64,000 bases of DNA, from NCBI RefSeq assembly GCF_017888565.1, contig NZ_JAGHFX010000010.1:16312-80311 (forward strand), given 5' to 3'. The notes under the pieces are model-generated. The model did not search any database. It saw only the letters and a list, made by a program, of their open reading frames with translations, and was not told where the DNA came from. The position numbers were made by a program, and so were the translations under genes. Positions 54,142 through 63,969 of this stretch are shown here, one piece after another (the stretch's first letter is position 1; each line of letters begins with the position of its first letter). The DNA comes from Clostridium sp. (GTDB lineage Bacteria > Bacillota > Clostridia > Clostridiales > Clostridiaceae).

Positions 54142-57100
54142 TATATTGCACTCCTTTCATAAAAAGCTGCTAATAAAGCATCTTCATGATTTAATCCTTC
54201 TGCTTTCTTTTCATCTATTAAAGTAATAATCTTTTTATAATCATTTGGAACTATTTTTAAGAAGTTTTTACTTTCAAAGCTCCAATTAGATAATATTTGT
54301 TTACCTAGTTTAGAATCTGTAGCTCCAACATGTTCTTCTATTAAAGTCTTAACTTTATTTATATCTAAATCATCTAGATCTTCTATATCAACCATTTCTC
54401 TATTCAAATTACTATTTAAGTTATTATTTTTATTATAGATATAAGCAATCCCTCCACTCATTCCAGCTGCAAAGTTAATTCCACACTCACCAAGTAGAAC
54501 AACTGTTCCACCAGTCATATATTCGCATCCATGAGATCCAACACCTTCTACAACTGCTATAGCCCCAGAATTTCTAACACAAAATCTTTCTCCAGCAACT
54601 CCATTTATAAATGCTTTTCCTGCAGTAGCACCATATAAAGCAACATTTCCTATAATTACATTTTCTTCAGGATTTATATAACATTCCTTAGGATTACTCA
54701 CAATAATCTTTCCTCCAGATAATCCTTTACCTAAATAATCATTACAATCTCCACTAACTTTAATTGTTATTCCTTTAGGTAAAAATCCACCTATGCTTTG
54801 TCCACCTGATCCAGTACAATTTAAAATTATGGAATCATCTCTTAAAGTATTGTATCCATATTTCCTTGTAATTTCTGATCCAAGTAATGTTCCAAGTGTT
54901 CTATCAGTATTCATTATATCTATATCAAGATTTAGAGTATTTTCTCCGTTAAAATATTTATCTACCATAGGAATTAATAAGTTTCTATCCAAAGTTTTAG
55001 CAAGTTCTACTTTATTATTTTTATTAAATTTAATTTTTGAATTTATAAACCTCTTATCTTGAACCAATATAGATGATAGATTCACTCTACTTCTTTTATA
55101 GCCTTTAACATTTTCTTTTTGTTTTAATCTATCAAACCTACCTATCATTTCTTCAACAGTTCTAAAACCTAATTTTGCCATATATTCTCTTAATTCTTCT
55201 GCAATAAAATACATAAAATTAATTACATATTCAGGTTTACCCTTAAATCTATTTCTAAGCTCTTTATTTTGAGTAGCAATACCAACAGGGCAGCTATCCA
55301 AATTACAAACTCTCATCATAACACATCCTAAAGAAATTAAAGGAGCAGTAGCAAAGCCAAATTCTTCTGCACCTAATAAGGCTGCTATAGCTACATCTCT
55401 TCCTGTCATAATCTTGCCATCAGTCTCTAATCTAACTCTATCTCTTAATCCATTTAAAATTAATGTTTGATGAGTTTCTGCAAGCCCTAATTCCCAAGGT
55501 AGTCCTGCATTTTGAATTGATGTCTTAGGTGAAGCACCAGTTCCTCCATCATGGCCAGAAATTAATATTACATTTGCACCAGCTTTTGCAACTCCAGTTG
55601 CTACAGTACCAACACCAGCCTCTGCAACAAGCTTTACTGATATATCAGCTCTTTCATTAGCTTGTTTTAAATCATATATAAGTTGAGCTAAATCTTCAAT
55701 TGAATAAATATCATGATGAGGAGGAGGTGATATAAGACCAACACCTGTAGTGGCCCCTCGAGTTTTAGCTATCCACGGATATACTTTATTACCTGGTAGT
55801 TGTCCTCCTTCACCTGGTTTTGCTCCTTGAGCCATCTTAATTTGTAATTCGCTTGCATTAACTAAATACTCTGAAGTAACTCCAAATCTACCTGATGCAA
55901 TTTGTTTTATTGAGGATTTTCTTGAATCACCATTTGCATCTTGTGTAAATCTATCACTATCTTCTCCGCCTTCACCAGTATTAGACTTTCCACCTATCTT
56001 ATTCATTGCTATTGCTAAAGCTTCATGAGCTTCCTTTGAAATAGATCCATATGACATAGCTCCAGTTTTAAATCTTTTAACAATTGATTCTACAGTCTCT
56101 ACTTCGTCTATTGGTATAGGATTACTTAAAAATTTAAAATCCATTAAATTTCTTAATGTAAAAAAGCTTTCATTATTATTTACAAGACTTGAATATTCTT
56201 TAAATATCTCATAGCTACCTGTTCTTGTAGCTTGTTGCAATTTATGAATAGTAAGTGGATTATACAAGTGCTGTTCTTTTCCAGAACGTAATTTATCTCT
56301 TCCTTTTGAATCCAAAGTAAAGTCGAAATTCTTATTACTTTTTTTAAATGCATTTCTATGTCTAATTAAGACCTCTTCTTGTATTTCTTTTAATGATATC
56401 CCTTCAATTCTACTAACTGTATTAGTAAAGTACTTATTTACAACTTCATTATTTATTCCCACTGCCTCAAAGATTTGTGATCCTCTATATGACTGAATAG
56501 TAGAGATGCCCATTTTAGATATTATCTTAACTAATCCTTTTAATATGGCTTTATTATATTTTTTTACTGATATCTCATAATCTTCTTTTAATAAGTTATC
56601 ATCTTCTAATTGCCTTATAGATTCATAAGCTAAATAAGGGTTTATCGCAGAAACTCCAAAAGATATAAGTGTAGCAAAATGATGTATTTCTCTAGGTTCA
56701 GCACTTTCAATTATAATGTCTATTTTACTTCTTAAACCTCTTCTAATAAGATAATTATGAACTGATGAAAGAGCAAGTAATGAAGGTATTGGTATTAACT
56801 TATCATTTAATCCTTTATCACTTAAAATTATAATATTATAATTTTCATAATAAGCTTTTTTTACTTCTAAGGATAAATTATATAAAGCTTTTTCTAAATC
56901 GTACACTCCATTTTCTTTAGCATATAAAATACTGATTATCTTAGTTTTAAAATCTTTGCTTTTTATATTCTTTATTTTTAACAAGTCTTCATTTGATAAA
57001 ATTGGAGATGATAATTTGATTTGTTTACAGTTATCTTCTGAATCTTCTAGTATATTTCCTTGTGATCCTATATAAACTGTAGTAGAAGTAATAACTTCTT

Positions 57101-58682
57101 CTCTTATAGCATCTATTGGAGGGTTTGTTACTTGAGCAAATAACTGTTTAAAATAATTAAATAATAATTGTGATGAGTTTGATAAAACTGCAAGTGGTGT
57201 ATCTACTCCCATTGAGCTTAATGGTTCTTGTCCATTTTCACTCATAGGTAATATAGTATTTTTTAGATCATCATAGCTATAGTCAAAAGCTTTCATTAAA
57301 ATTTGTCTATCAGCCATTGAAATATCAGTAGAATTGTCTTTGTTAACTTTAATTTTATCAAGAGTAATTATATTTTTTTCTACCCAAGTTAAATAAGGTA
57401 ACCTTGAATAATACTTTTCCTTAAGCTCTGAATCATTTAAAAGCTTTTTATTTTTAGTATCAACTAAAAGTATTTTGCCAGGCGTTAGCCTGCTTTTAGA
57501 AATTATTTCTTCATTTTTTATATCAAGTGCTCCAACTTCTGAAGACAGTACTAAACTATTATCTTTAGTTATATAATATCTTGCTGGTCTTAATCCATTT
57601 CTATCTAAAGTCGCTCCCATGACATCTCCATCAGTAAAAACTATTGCTGCAGGTCCATCCCATGGTTCCATTAAAGTAGCATTATATTCAAAAAATGCTC
57701 TTTCTTCTTTACAAATAGATTGATTTTTATCCCATGGCTCAGGAATTAACATCATTATAGACTCTTCAATACTTCTACCATTCATTATTAAAAATTCTAA
57801 AGTATTATCCAATATAGCTGAATCTGAACCTTCTGAATTTATTATAGGTAATACTTTACTTAAATCTTCTTTAAGTACATTTGATTTTAAGTTACCTTCT
57901 CTAGCAAATAAGCTATTTATATTCCCTCTAAGGGTATTAATTTCTCCATTATGAATTATATATCTATTTGGATGAGCTCTTTTCCAACTAGGAACAGTAT
58001 TAGTACTATATCTTGAGTGTACCATTACAATAGAAGATTCAACTTTTGCATTAGATAAATCTTTATAAAAGTTTTTAAGTTGTCCCGCTAAAAGTAATCC
58101 TTTATAAACAATTGTTTTACATGAAAGAGATGAAATATAAGCATTTTCAGTTACTAATTCTTTTTCAAATCTTCTTCTTAATATATATAATCTTCTTTCA
58201 AATTCTTTAACATCTTTTATATAAGAAGGCCTTTCTATTATGACTTGTTTAAAACATGGCATTGATAAAACTGCAAAATCACCAAGTTCAGCTGGATTAA
58301 CTGGAACTTCTCTCCAAGTTAATATTTTAAGATTTTCTTCATTACAAAGTTTTTCAAATATATTTATACAATTTTCTTTATCAAATTTATCTACTGGTAA
58401 AAGGAACATTCCAATTGCATATTCCTCTTCATTTGGTAGTATAACTCCAAGTCTCTGGACTTCATCTTTAAAAAATCTATGTGGAATTTGAAATAATATA
58501 CCTGAGCCATCTCCAGTTTTACCATCAGCTCCTGTTCCACCTCTATGTCCTAAGTTAATTAAAATATTTAAAGCATCTTCTATTGCTTTATGAGTCCTTT
58601 TACCATCAATATTTACAACTGCACCTATTCCACATGCATCATGCTCAAAAGAGCTTCTATATAAGCCTATATCATTATGCAT
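54141..58682 (-). CDS. gltB: Glutamate synthase large subunit GltB
   Basis: A 1513-residue enzyme. A 16-residue propeptide (ending EHDA) precedes Cys17 (CGIGAVV), the N-terminal nucleophile of the glutaminase domain. The FMN/synthase domain covers ~800-1200, with AKPGEGGQLPGNKV and SPPPHHDIYSIEDLAQL; the 3Fe-4S cysteines are in GCVMMRVCNLDSCPVG. A C-terminal beta-helix domain (GGQSIGGFLPKG, TGGTVVLLG) ends the protein. Length is normal. It lies downstream of glnA and the ANTAR gene as in solventogenic clostridia. Confidence 0.97.
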   Translation of the reverse strand: MHNDIGLYRSSFEHDACGIGAVVNIDGKRTHKAIEDALNILINLGHRGGTGADGKTGDGSGILFQIPHRFFKDEVQRLGVILPNEEEYAIGMFLLPVDKFDKENCINIFEKLCNEENLKILTWREVPVNPAELGDFAVLSMPCFKQVIIERPSYIKDVKEFERRLYILRRRFEKELVTENAYISSLSCKTIVYKGLLLAGQLKNFYKDLSNAKVESSIVMVHSRYSTNTVPSWKRAHPNRYIIHNGEINTLRGNINSLFAREGNLKSNVLKEDLSKVLPIINSEGSDSAILDNTLEFLIMNGRSIEESIMMLIPEPWDKNQSICKEERAFFEYNATLMEPWDGPAAIVFTDGDVMGATLDRNGLRPARYYITKDNSLVLSSEVGALDIKNEEIISKSRLTPGKILLVDTKNKKLLNDSELKEKYYSRLPYLTWVEKNIITLDKIKVNKDNSTDISMADRQILMKAFDYSYDDLKNTILPMSENGQEPLSSMGVDTPLAVLSNSSQLLFNYFKQLFAQVTNPPIDAIREEVITSTTVYIGSQGNILEDSEDNCKQIKLSSPILSNEDLLKIKNIKSKDFKTKIISILYAKENGVYDLEKALYNLSLEVKKAYYENYNIIILSDKGLNDKLIPIPSLLALSSVHNYLIRRGLRSKIDIIIESAEPREIHHFATLISFGVSAINPYLAYESIRQLEDDNLLKEDYEISVKKYNKAILKGLVKIISKMGISTIQSYRGSQIFEAVGINNEVVNKYFTNTVSRIEGISLKEIQEEVLIRHRNAFKKSNKNFDFTLDSKGRDKLRSGKEQHLYNPLTIHKLQQATRTGSYEIFKEYSSLVNNNESFFTLRNLMDFKFLSNPIPIDEVETVESIVKRFKTGAMSYGSISKEAHEALAIAMNKIGGKSNTGEGGEDSDRFTQDANGDSRKSSIKQIASGRFGVTSEYLVNASELQIKMAQGAKPGEGGQLPGNKVYPWIAKTRGATTGVGLISPPPHHDIYSIEDLAQLIYDLKQANERADISVKLVAEAGVGTVATGVAKAGANVILISGHDGGTGASPKTSIQNAGLPWELGLAETHQTLILNGLRDRVRLETDGKIMTGRDVAIAALLGAEEFGFATAPLISLGCVMMRVCNLDSCPVGIATQNKELRNRFKGKPEYVINFMYFIAEELREYMAKLGFRTVEEMIGRFDRLKQKENVKGYKRSRVNLSSILVQDKRFINSKIKFNKNNKVELAKTLDRNLLIPMVDKYFNGENTLNLDIDIMNTDRTLGTLLGSEITRKYGYNTLRDDSIILNCTGSGGQSIGGFLPKGITIKVSGDCNDYLGKGLSGGKIIVSNPKECYINPEENVIIGNVALYGATAGKAFINGVAGERFCVRNSGAIAVVEGVGSHGCEYMTGGTVVLLGECGINFAAGMSGGIAYIYNKNNNLNSNLNREMVDIEDLDDLDINKVKTLIEEHVGATDSKLGKQILSNWSFESKNFLKIVPNDYKKIITLIDEKKAEGLNHEDALLAAFYERSAI

Positions 58683-58723
58683 TTTATCCTCCTTTCATAT
58701 TCTCTAATTAAATATAGTTTTAT

Positions 58724-58745
58724 GGAGCTGACTTATTACAGCTCC
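58724..58745 (-). other. Hairpin between the ANTAR gene and gltB
   Basis: GGAGCTG pairs with CAGCTCC around an 8-base loop, without a U-tract. It may be an mRNA processing or stability element; its loop does not show the A1/G4 pattern of ANTAR targets. Confidence 0.5.
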
Positions 58746-58797
58746 TATTGTAATAAAGTAGCACATAAAACTTGTTTAATAGCATGCTAAATCTCAT

Positions 58798-59349
58798 TCA
58801 TTTTCCTAATAAAATTTTACTTGAAAAGTCTATCATTTTTAATCCGAGGTCCATGCTATTTTTTTGAATATATCTAAAAGCTTCATTTTCACTCATACCT
58901 TTTTGTTGCATAAGTATACCTTTTGCTTTTTCTATAACTTTCCGCTCATTTATTTTTGTTTCTAACACATTCACTTTTTCTTTTAGCTTTTTAACTTTTC
59001 GTTCGCTTTGATAAATTATATCTAATGAAGCTAATAATATTGAATTGTTTATAGGGCTAGATATACAAAATATATCAGTTTCTTCCTGAACAAAAGATTT
59101 ATATGGTTCATTTACTATTGCAAGAAAACTACATTCTTCAGCGACATTATTATATATATCTATTAATGTCATATCTTTAAATTTATAACCACTAATAACT
59201 ATAGATGGTGAAAGTTGCCTTATAGCACGTATAAGCTCATTTCCATAGTTGCATAATGCTAAAACATTATAACAACTTCCAATTAAAATAGTTTTTATCT
59301 TTTGTCCTATTTCTTCATTATTTACTGCAACTATTACATCTATTATCAT
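58798..59349 (-). CDS. ANTAR-domain antiterminator (NitR-type) with pseudo-receiver
   Basis: A 183-residue protein: N-terminal receiver-like fold (1-115), coiled-coil, and a C-terminal ANTAR RNA-binding domain (RKVIEKAKGILMQQKGMSEN, EAFRYIQKNSMDL). The acidic pair that normally precedes the first loop reads VAVNNEE, and the strand-3 position of the phospho-Asp reads VISGYKF, so classical phosphorylation is impossible. It would bind hexaloop hairpins in nascent RNA and prevent termination. The glnA leader at 60732-60780 carries such a hairpin. It lies 25 bases after glnA. Confidence 0.9.
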   Translation of the reverse strand: MIIDVIVAVNNEEIGQKIKTILIGSCYNVLALCNYGNELIRAIRQLSPSIVISGYKFKDMTLIDIYNNVAEECSFLAIVNEPYKSFVQEETDIFCISSPINNSILLASLDIIYQSERKVKKLKEKVNVLETKINERKVIEKAKGILMQQKGMSENEAFRYIQKNSMDLGLKMIDFSSKILLGK

Positions 59350-59374
59350 TTAGATTGCTCCCTTACAAGTAAAT

Positions 59375-60706
59375 TTAATATTGTTTTAAATAGTTATCTA
59401 TCTCCCATTCATGAACTTTACTTCTATAATCATCCCATTCATTCTTTTTAGCCTTTATATAATTATTAAATGTATGATCACCTAAAGTTTCTCTTACTAA
59501 TTCACTTTCTTCCATATATTTAATTGCTTCTTCTAAACTACCAGGTAAGCTATCAATTCCATCTACATCTCTTTCTTCTAAAGTCATTTTGAATATATTT
59601 TTTTCTACTCTTTCAGGTGGAACTAAGTTATTCTTTATACCATCAAGGCCAGCAGCTAAAAGACATGCTAATACCAAATAAGGATTTGCACTTGGATCTG
59701 GACATCTAAGTTCAATTCTAGTACCATTTCCCCTTGTAGCAGGAACCCTTATTAAAGGACTTCTGTTTTTAGCTGACCATGCTATATATACTGGTGCTTC
59801 ATATCCTGGAACTAATCTTTTATATGAATTTACTAATGGATTAGTTATTGCAGATATTCCTTTAATGTTCTTTATTAATCCTGCTATAAAACTATATGAT
59901 GTTTTACTTAATCCTAATTCATCATTTTCATCAACAAACGCATTTTTCCCATCTTTATTTAATGACATATTAACGTGCATTCCTGACCCATTTATTCCAA
60001 AGAAAGGTTTCGGCATAAATGTAGCATGCACACCATGTCTTTGAGCAATTGTCTTTACTACCAATTTAAATGTCATAATATTGTCGGCAGTAGTTAAAGC
60101 ATCTTCATATTTAAAATCTATTTCATTTTGACCAGCTGCTACTTCATGATGCGATGCTTCTATTTCAAATCCCATGTCTTCTAAAACTAAACTAATATCT
60201 CTTCTGACATTTTCACCAGCATCTAATGGACTTAAATCAAAGTATCCAGCATCATCTTGAGTTTTCAGTTTAGGATTGCCATATTCATCAGTGTCTAGTA
60301 AGAAAAATTCACATTCAGGTCCAACATTCATTGAATAGCCTAAATCTGCTGCATCCTTTAAAACTTTCTTTAAGATATTTCTTGGATCTCCTTCAAACGG
60401 TGTTCCATCAGGCCTATATACATCACATATTAATCTTGCAACCTTACCTTGTTGTGGTCTCCACGGAAAAATTACAAAACTATCTAGGTTTGGTCTTAAA
60501 TACATATCTGATTCTTCTATTCTAACAAATCCTAATATAGAAGATCCATCAAACATAATTTCATTATTTAAAGCTTTCTCTAATTGCCTATCTGTAATTG
60601 CAACATTTTTTAATGATCCAAATATATCAGTAAATTGCAATCTTATAAATTTAACCCCATTTTCTTCTACTAATTTTTTAATATCCTCTTTTGAATATTT
60701 TGCCAT
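59375..60706 (-). CDS. glnA: Glutamine synthetase type I (GSI-alpha-like)
   Basis: A 443-residue GS producing glutamine from glutamate, ammonia and ATP. Signatures: [40 protein letters not shown], the ATP-binding [17 protein letters not shown], and [10 protein letters not shown]. The size and the absence of the Tyr-adenylylation segment fit the Firmicutes feedback-inhibited form. ATG at 60706 (MAKYSKED) has AGGGGG nearby; 30 more codons upstream are open but belong to the leader hairpins. Control is by the leader and the ANTAR protein encoded next. Confidence 0.96.
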   Translation of the reverse strand: MAKYSKEDIKKLVEENGVKFIRLQFTDIFGSLKNVAITDRQLEKALNNEIMFDGSSILGFVRIEESDMYLRPNLDSFVIFPWRPQQGKVARLICDVYRPDGTPFEGDPRNILKKVLKDAADLGYSMNVGPECEFFLLDTDEYGNPKLKTQDDAGYFDLSPLDAGENVRRDISLVLEDMGFEIEASHHEVAAGQNEIDFKYEDALTTADNIMTFKLVVKTIAQRHGVHATFMPKPFFGINGSGMHVNMSLNKDGKNAFVDENDELGLSKTSYSFIAGLIKNIKGISAITNPLVNSYKRLVPGYEAPVYIAWSAKNRSPLIRVPATRGNGTRIELRCPDPSANPYLVLACLLAAGLDGIKNNLVPPERVEKNIFKMTLEERDVDGIDSLPGSLEEAIKYMEESELVRETLGDHTFNNYIKAKKNEWDDYRSKVHEWEIDNYLKQY

Positions 60707-60731
60707 AAAGTATTCCCCCTTAAAATATTTA

Positions 60732-60780
60732 TAAAAAAAAGCGCACAATAGAAAGACTTCTATTGAACGCCATTGTTCAA
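60732..60780 (-). promoter_or_regulatory. ANTAR-responsive antitermination leader of glnA
   Basis: Minus strand: hairpin TTGAAC-AATGGC-GTTCAA (60780-60763) has a six-base loop with A at position 1 and G at position 4, the ANTAR recognition pattern. Its 3' arm overlaps the terminator stem, TCAATAGA paired with TCTATTG plus GCG/CGC (60770-60741), which runs into eight T (60740-60733). The two cannot form together, so protein-stabilised hairpin means readthrough. Only one hexaloop of the usual two fits the A1/G4 rule; the terminator loop is AGTCTT. Confidence 0.78.
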
Positions 60781-60794
60781 AGTTATTTTTTACC

Positions 60795-60823
60795 ATTATA
60801 TTATTATTTTTTTATTTTTGCAA
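60795..60823 (-). promoter_or_regulatory. Sigma-A promoter of the glnA leader
   Basis: Minus strand TTGCAA (60823-60818), 17 bases, TATAAT (60800-60795). The transcript starts about ten bases before the ANTAR hairpin. Confidence 0.82.
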
Positions 60824-60913
60824 CTATTTATTGAAAAATTATCTGAATTTTTTCATTTTTTATAATAATACCTCAATATATATATAACTTCTTTAACGTT
60901 ATGGTAAAATATA

Positions 60914-62080
60914 TTAAGAAATTTTTGCAATAAATCTTTTTATTCTTTTCACAGCCTCTATTAAATCCTCAGTTGAAGAGGCGTAACATGCTCTTATAAA
61001 ACCTTCCCCACATTCTCCAAAGGCATTACCTGGTACAGCAAGAACCTTTTCTTCCATCAATAACTTTTCACAAAATTCATCTGAGCTCATTCCAGTGGAC
61101 TTAATACAAGGAAAGACATATAAAGCCCCCATTGGCTCAAAACATTCTAATCCCATTTCTCTAAATCCTTCCACAAGAATTCTTCTTCTCCTATTATACT
61201 CTCTAGCCATTTCTCTTACACTATCATCACCATTTTTTAAAGCCTCAATTGCTGCATATTGTGCAGTTGTTGGAGAACACATTATTGCATATTGATGTAT
61301 CTTTTTTAAAGCTTCAATTAATACTTTATGTCCACAAACATATCCTAATCTCCAGCCTGTCATTGCATATGCTTTTGAAAATCCATTTATAACTAATGTT
61401 TTATCTCTTACTTCACTAAAACTAGCAATTGAATAATGATCTTTATCATAAGATAATTCAGCATAAATTTCATCAGATAGAATTATTATATCTTTGTCTT
61501 TTAAGACATCAACGATTTCTTTTAACTCTTCTTTTGTCATAATAGCTCCAGTTGGATTGTTTGGAAATGGAATTATTACAACTTTTGTTTTAGGAGTTAT
61601 GGCTTCTTCTAAAAGCTTAGCAGTAAGCTTAAATTCATCTTCTGCTCTTAAGTTTATTATTTTAGGAGTAGCTCCACAAAATGTTGCACATCCTTTATAA
61701 GCAACAAAGCTAGGTTCTGGAATTATAACTTCATCTCCTGGCCCTACAAGAGCCCTTAATGCTAAATCTATTCCTTCACTTCCACCAACAGTTACTAATA
61801 TTTCATCAGTTGGGTTATAGCTTAAATTAAATCTTCTATTCAAATATTTTGATATTTCTTCTCTTAATTCAACAAATCCAGCATTAGATGAGTAATGAGT
61901 TTGTCCTTTTTCTAATGAATAAATACCTGCCTCTATAACATTCCAAGGAGTAACAAAGTCAGGCTCCCCAACCCCTAATGATATAACATCATCCATTTCA
62001 TTAATTAAATCAAAATATTTTCTTATACCTGATGGTGGCATATTCCTAACATTATCTAATATCATATTCTCTAAAATCAT
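60914..62080 (-). CDS. alaT: Class I/II aminotransferase, AlaT-type
   Basis: A 388-residue PLP enzyme of fold type I. The Schiff-base Lys is in VINGFSKAYAMTGWRLGY, PNNPTGAIM and LSDEIYAELSYD bind the cofactor, and GGSEGIDLALRALV holds the phosphate loop. The pair with an Lrp-type gene matches the B. subtilis alaR-alaT (yugG-yugH) operon, where the enzyme is an alanine transaminase. The alanine T-box upstream supports this over an aromatic or aspartate specificity. The start overlaps the upstream stop as ATGA, with GGGAGG in the upstream gene. Confidence 0.85.
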   Translation of the reverse strand: MILENMILDNVRNMPPSGIRKYFDLINEMDDVISLGVGEPDFVTPWNVIEAGIYSLEKGQTHYSSNAGFVELREEISKYLNRRFNLSYNPTDEILVTVGGSEGIDLALRALVGPGDEVIIPEPSFVAYKGCATFCGATPKIINLRAEDEFKLTAKLLEEAITPKTKVVIIPFPNNPTGAIMTKEELKEIVDVLKDKDIIILSDEIYAELSYDKDHYSIASFSEVRDKTLVINGFSKAYAMTGWRLGYVCGHKVLIEALKKIHQYAIMCSPTTAQYAAIEALKNGDDSVREMAREYNRRRRILVEGFREMGLECFEPMGALYVFPCIKSTGMSSDEFCEKLLMEEKVLAVPGNAFGECGEGFIRACYASSTEDLIEAVKRIKRFIAKIS

Positions 62081-62559
62081 ATAAAAATAGCCTCCCTATC
62101 TTCTGTTTTTCTTTCTTTAAATATTGTTCCGTGATCTTTATATTTCTTTAATACAAAGTGCGTTGCAGTACCTGTTACATATTCTTGAACTGCAAGTTTT
62201 TCCGAAACAAATAAAGCGACTTCCTTCATTGTTTTACCTTCTACAATTACAGTTAAATCAAAGCCACCTGAAGACATTAAGTAACAAGCTTTAACTTGTT
62301 TAAACTTATATATCCTTTCTGCAACTTTATCAAATCCAGCACCTCTTTGTGGCGTTATTTTTACTTCTATCAAAGCTGTTACTGTTTCCTTACCTGTATT
62401 CTCCCAATTAATAAGAGTTGTGTATCCTGCAATTATGTTTTTTTCTTCATAATCCATTATAGCATCTCTAACTTCTTCAACAGTTTTTCCAGTCATTAAA
62501 GCAATTTCTTCATCACTGTACCTACTATTTTTTTCTAAGACCTCTAAAATTTCATCCAT
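62077..62559 (-). CDS. alaR: Lrp/AsnC-family regulator, AlaR-type
   Basis: A 160-residue protein: N-terminal HTH (YSDEEIALMTGKTVEEVRDA) and a C-terminal RAM ligand domain (VTALIEVKITP, VKACYLMSSGGFDLTVIVEG). It is the first gene after the T-box leader and overlaps alaT by four bases. By analogy with B. subtilis AlaR it would sense alanine and regulate alaT. ATG at 62559 has GGAGG eight bases upstream; the longer open frame runs into the leader terminator. Identity as AlaR is by gene order and leader. Confidence 0.85.
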   Translation of the reverse strand: MDEILEVLEKNSRYSDEEIALMTGKTVEEVRDAIMDYEEKNIIAGYTTLINWENTGKETVTALIEVKITPQRGAGFDKVAERIYKFKQVKACYLMSSGGFDLTVIVEGKTMKEVALFVSEKLAVQEYVTGTATHFVLKKYKDHGTIFKERKTEDREAIFI

Positions 62560-62576
62560 TTTAACTACCTCCATAT

Positions 62577-62850
62577 AAAAAAATAAATCCTTCATCCCTA
62601 AAACAAGGGACGAAGGATATAGCTTCCGCGGTACCACCCTAATAAGTAAAATTTAATTTACTCACTCAGCTTGAATACATAAAATATTCAATTCTCTATA
62701 ACGTGAGAATAACGTCAATACCTAATTAAGAATTTACATTCTTATTTTTCAATACGAGATTCAAAGGCTGCTTCACTTAACATATCATACTAAACTTTCA
62801 CCATTCTTTAGCTCTCTTTAATGCTTAGTTAAATTACTCTTCCTTATCAT
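62577..62850 (-). ncRNA. T-box riboswitch, alanine (GCA specifier), controlling alaR-alaT
   Basis: Minus strand: -10 TATAAT at 62863-62858, stem I with AGTA S-turn, AGAGAG and GGTGAAAG apical motifs; 3' side reads GAAGCAGCCTTTGAATC, where CCTT pairs with AAGG next to the kink-turn TGA and the codon before it is GCA (62771-62769). The T-box AGGGTGGTACCGCGG is at 62640-62626. Terminator ATCCTTCGTCCCT/AGGGATGAAGGAT (62618-62587) with a long U-tract competes with the antiterminator AGGG/CCCT. Uncharged tRNA-Ala would permit readthrough. Specifier is read by eye. Confidence 0.9.
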
Positions 62851-62941
62851 TATCTTTATTATATACGCTTTTTATTATTATAATAATAAAAGTAAAAAAT
62901 TTCAATAGACTTTAATATAAAAATGCAAGTATTTTTATTAA

Positions 62942-63787
62942 TCACCTAATTCTTAAGTTTTTATTTTCATTGTCATTAGAAAATATAAGCGATAATAGGA
63001 CACTACATAATAATATCATCAATATTATTAAAATTGATATAGACACTGATATCTCTATATTAAAGTATAATACTAGCAATTTTATCCCTGTAAACATTAA
63101 TATAAGTGCTACCCCATATCTCATAAATTTAAACATATTATTTAATCTATTTAGTATGTAATACATACTTCTTAAACATATTATAGCAAAAACATTAGAT
63201 GTATACACAATAAGAGGATCTTGAGTTATTGAAAAAATAGCTGGTATCGAATCTAATGCAAATAGTACATCTGAACTTTCTATTATTATTAAAATTATAA
63301 ATAAAGGAGTTGCATAAAGCTTATTGTTTATTCTTGCAAAAAAATTATGACCTACTAATTTATCATGTACAGGCATTATTTTTCTAAATATCATTATTAC
63401 AGGATTTTTATTAAAGTCTATATTATTATCATCATGAAACATCATTTTAAGACCGCTAAACATTAGAATTATCCCAAATATATATACTATAAAATGAAAT
63501 TTATTTATAATTTCTATACCAAGTAATATGAAAATTAATCTTAATATAACAGCACCCGTTATCCCATACTTTAATACTCTTTCTTGATATTCTAATGATA
63601 TATTAAAGCTTGAAAATACCATTAAAAATAGAAATAAATTATCTAAACTAAGAGACATTTCTATTATATAGCCCCCTAAAAACTCTATAGCTGGTTTAAT
63701 TCCCATTGAAAAATATATGTATATATTAAATAAGATAGCCAGCCCTATCCAAAATATTAAATTGAAAAAAGATTTTTTTACCCTCAT
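62942..63787 (-). CDS. TerC-family integral membrane protein
   Basis: A 281-residue protein with eight to nine helices. TerC landmarks: IIEMSLSLDNLFLFLMVFSSF (SLDN motif) and IIIESSDVLFALDSIPAIFSIT with ESSDVLFALDS, the paired acidic motifs thought to bind metal, plus the interhelix DDNNIDFNKNPV loop. Relatives (Alx, MeeF/MeeY, YkoY) export manganese or supply metal to secreted enzymes. No yybP-ykoY manganese riboswitch was found upstream. SD GTGGAG. Confidence 0.9.
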   Translation of the reverse strand: MRVKKSFFNLIFWIGLAILFNIYIYFSMGIKPAIEFLGGYIIEMSLSLDNLFLFLMVFSSFNISLEYQERVLKYGITGAVILRLIFILLGIEIINKFHFIVYIFGIILMFSGLKMMFHDDNNIDFNKNPVIMIFRKIMPVHDKLVGHNFFARINNKLYATPLFIILIIIESSDVLFALDSIPAIFSITQDPLIVYTSNVFAIICLRSMYYILNRLNNMFKFMRYGVALILMFTGIKLLVLYFNIEISVSISILIILMILLCSVLLSLIFSNDNENKNLRIR

Positions 63788-63884
63788 AGAATCTCCACTT
63801 TCTAAATCGTTACTCTTGGAATTATATGAAAATAAATTTAAATTTATTTCAATAAAATAAAAAGAAGTTATATATAAATAAAAT

Positions 63885-63941
63885 GGAACCTATAAGATGG
63901 ACACTTATAAAAGAGAGTCTATCTATATAGGTTCTTTTTTT
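63885..63941 (+). repeat. Long hairpin resembling an IS left end
   Basis: GAACCTATA and AGATGGAC pair with GTCTATCT and TATAGGTTC (one bulge), followed by TTTTTTT. TGGACAC inside resembles the terminal repeat start of IS3/IS150-group elements and a transposase-like frame begins 29 bases later. The hairpin would also block read-in transcription. A close relative stands at 36980-37040. Confidence 0.55.
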
Positions 63942-63969
63942 GTACAATAAAGTTATGAGGTGATTTAAT

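Noticed and set aside
60707..60796. Longer glnA start 30 codons upstream
   Set aside because: The extra codons lie across the antitermination hairpins and the terminator, and the family N-terminus begins at MAKYSKED.
63788..63885. yybP-ykoY manganese riboswitch before the TerC gene
   Set aside because: The leader is short and AT-rich with none of the conserved aptamer motifs.
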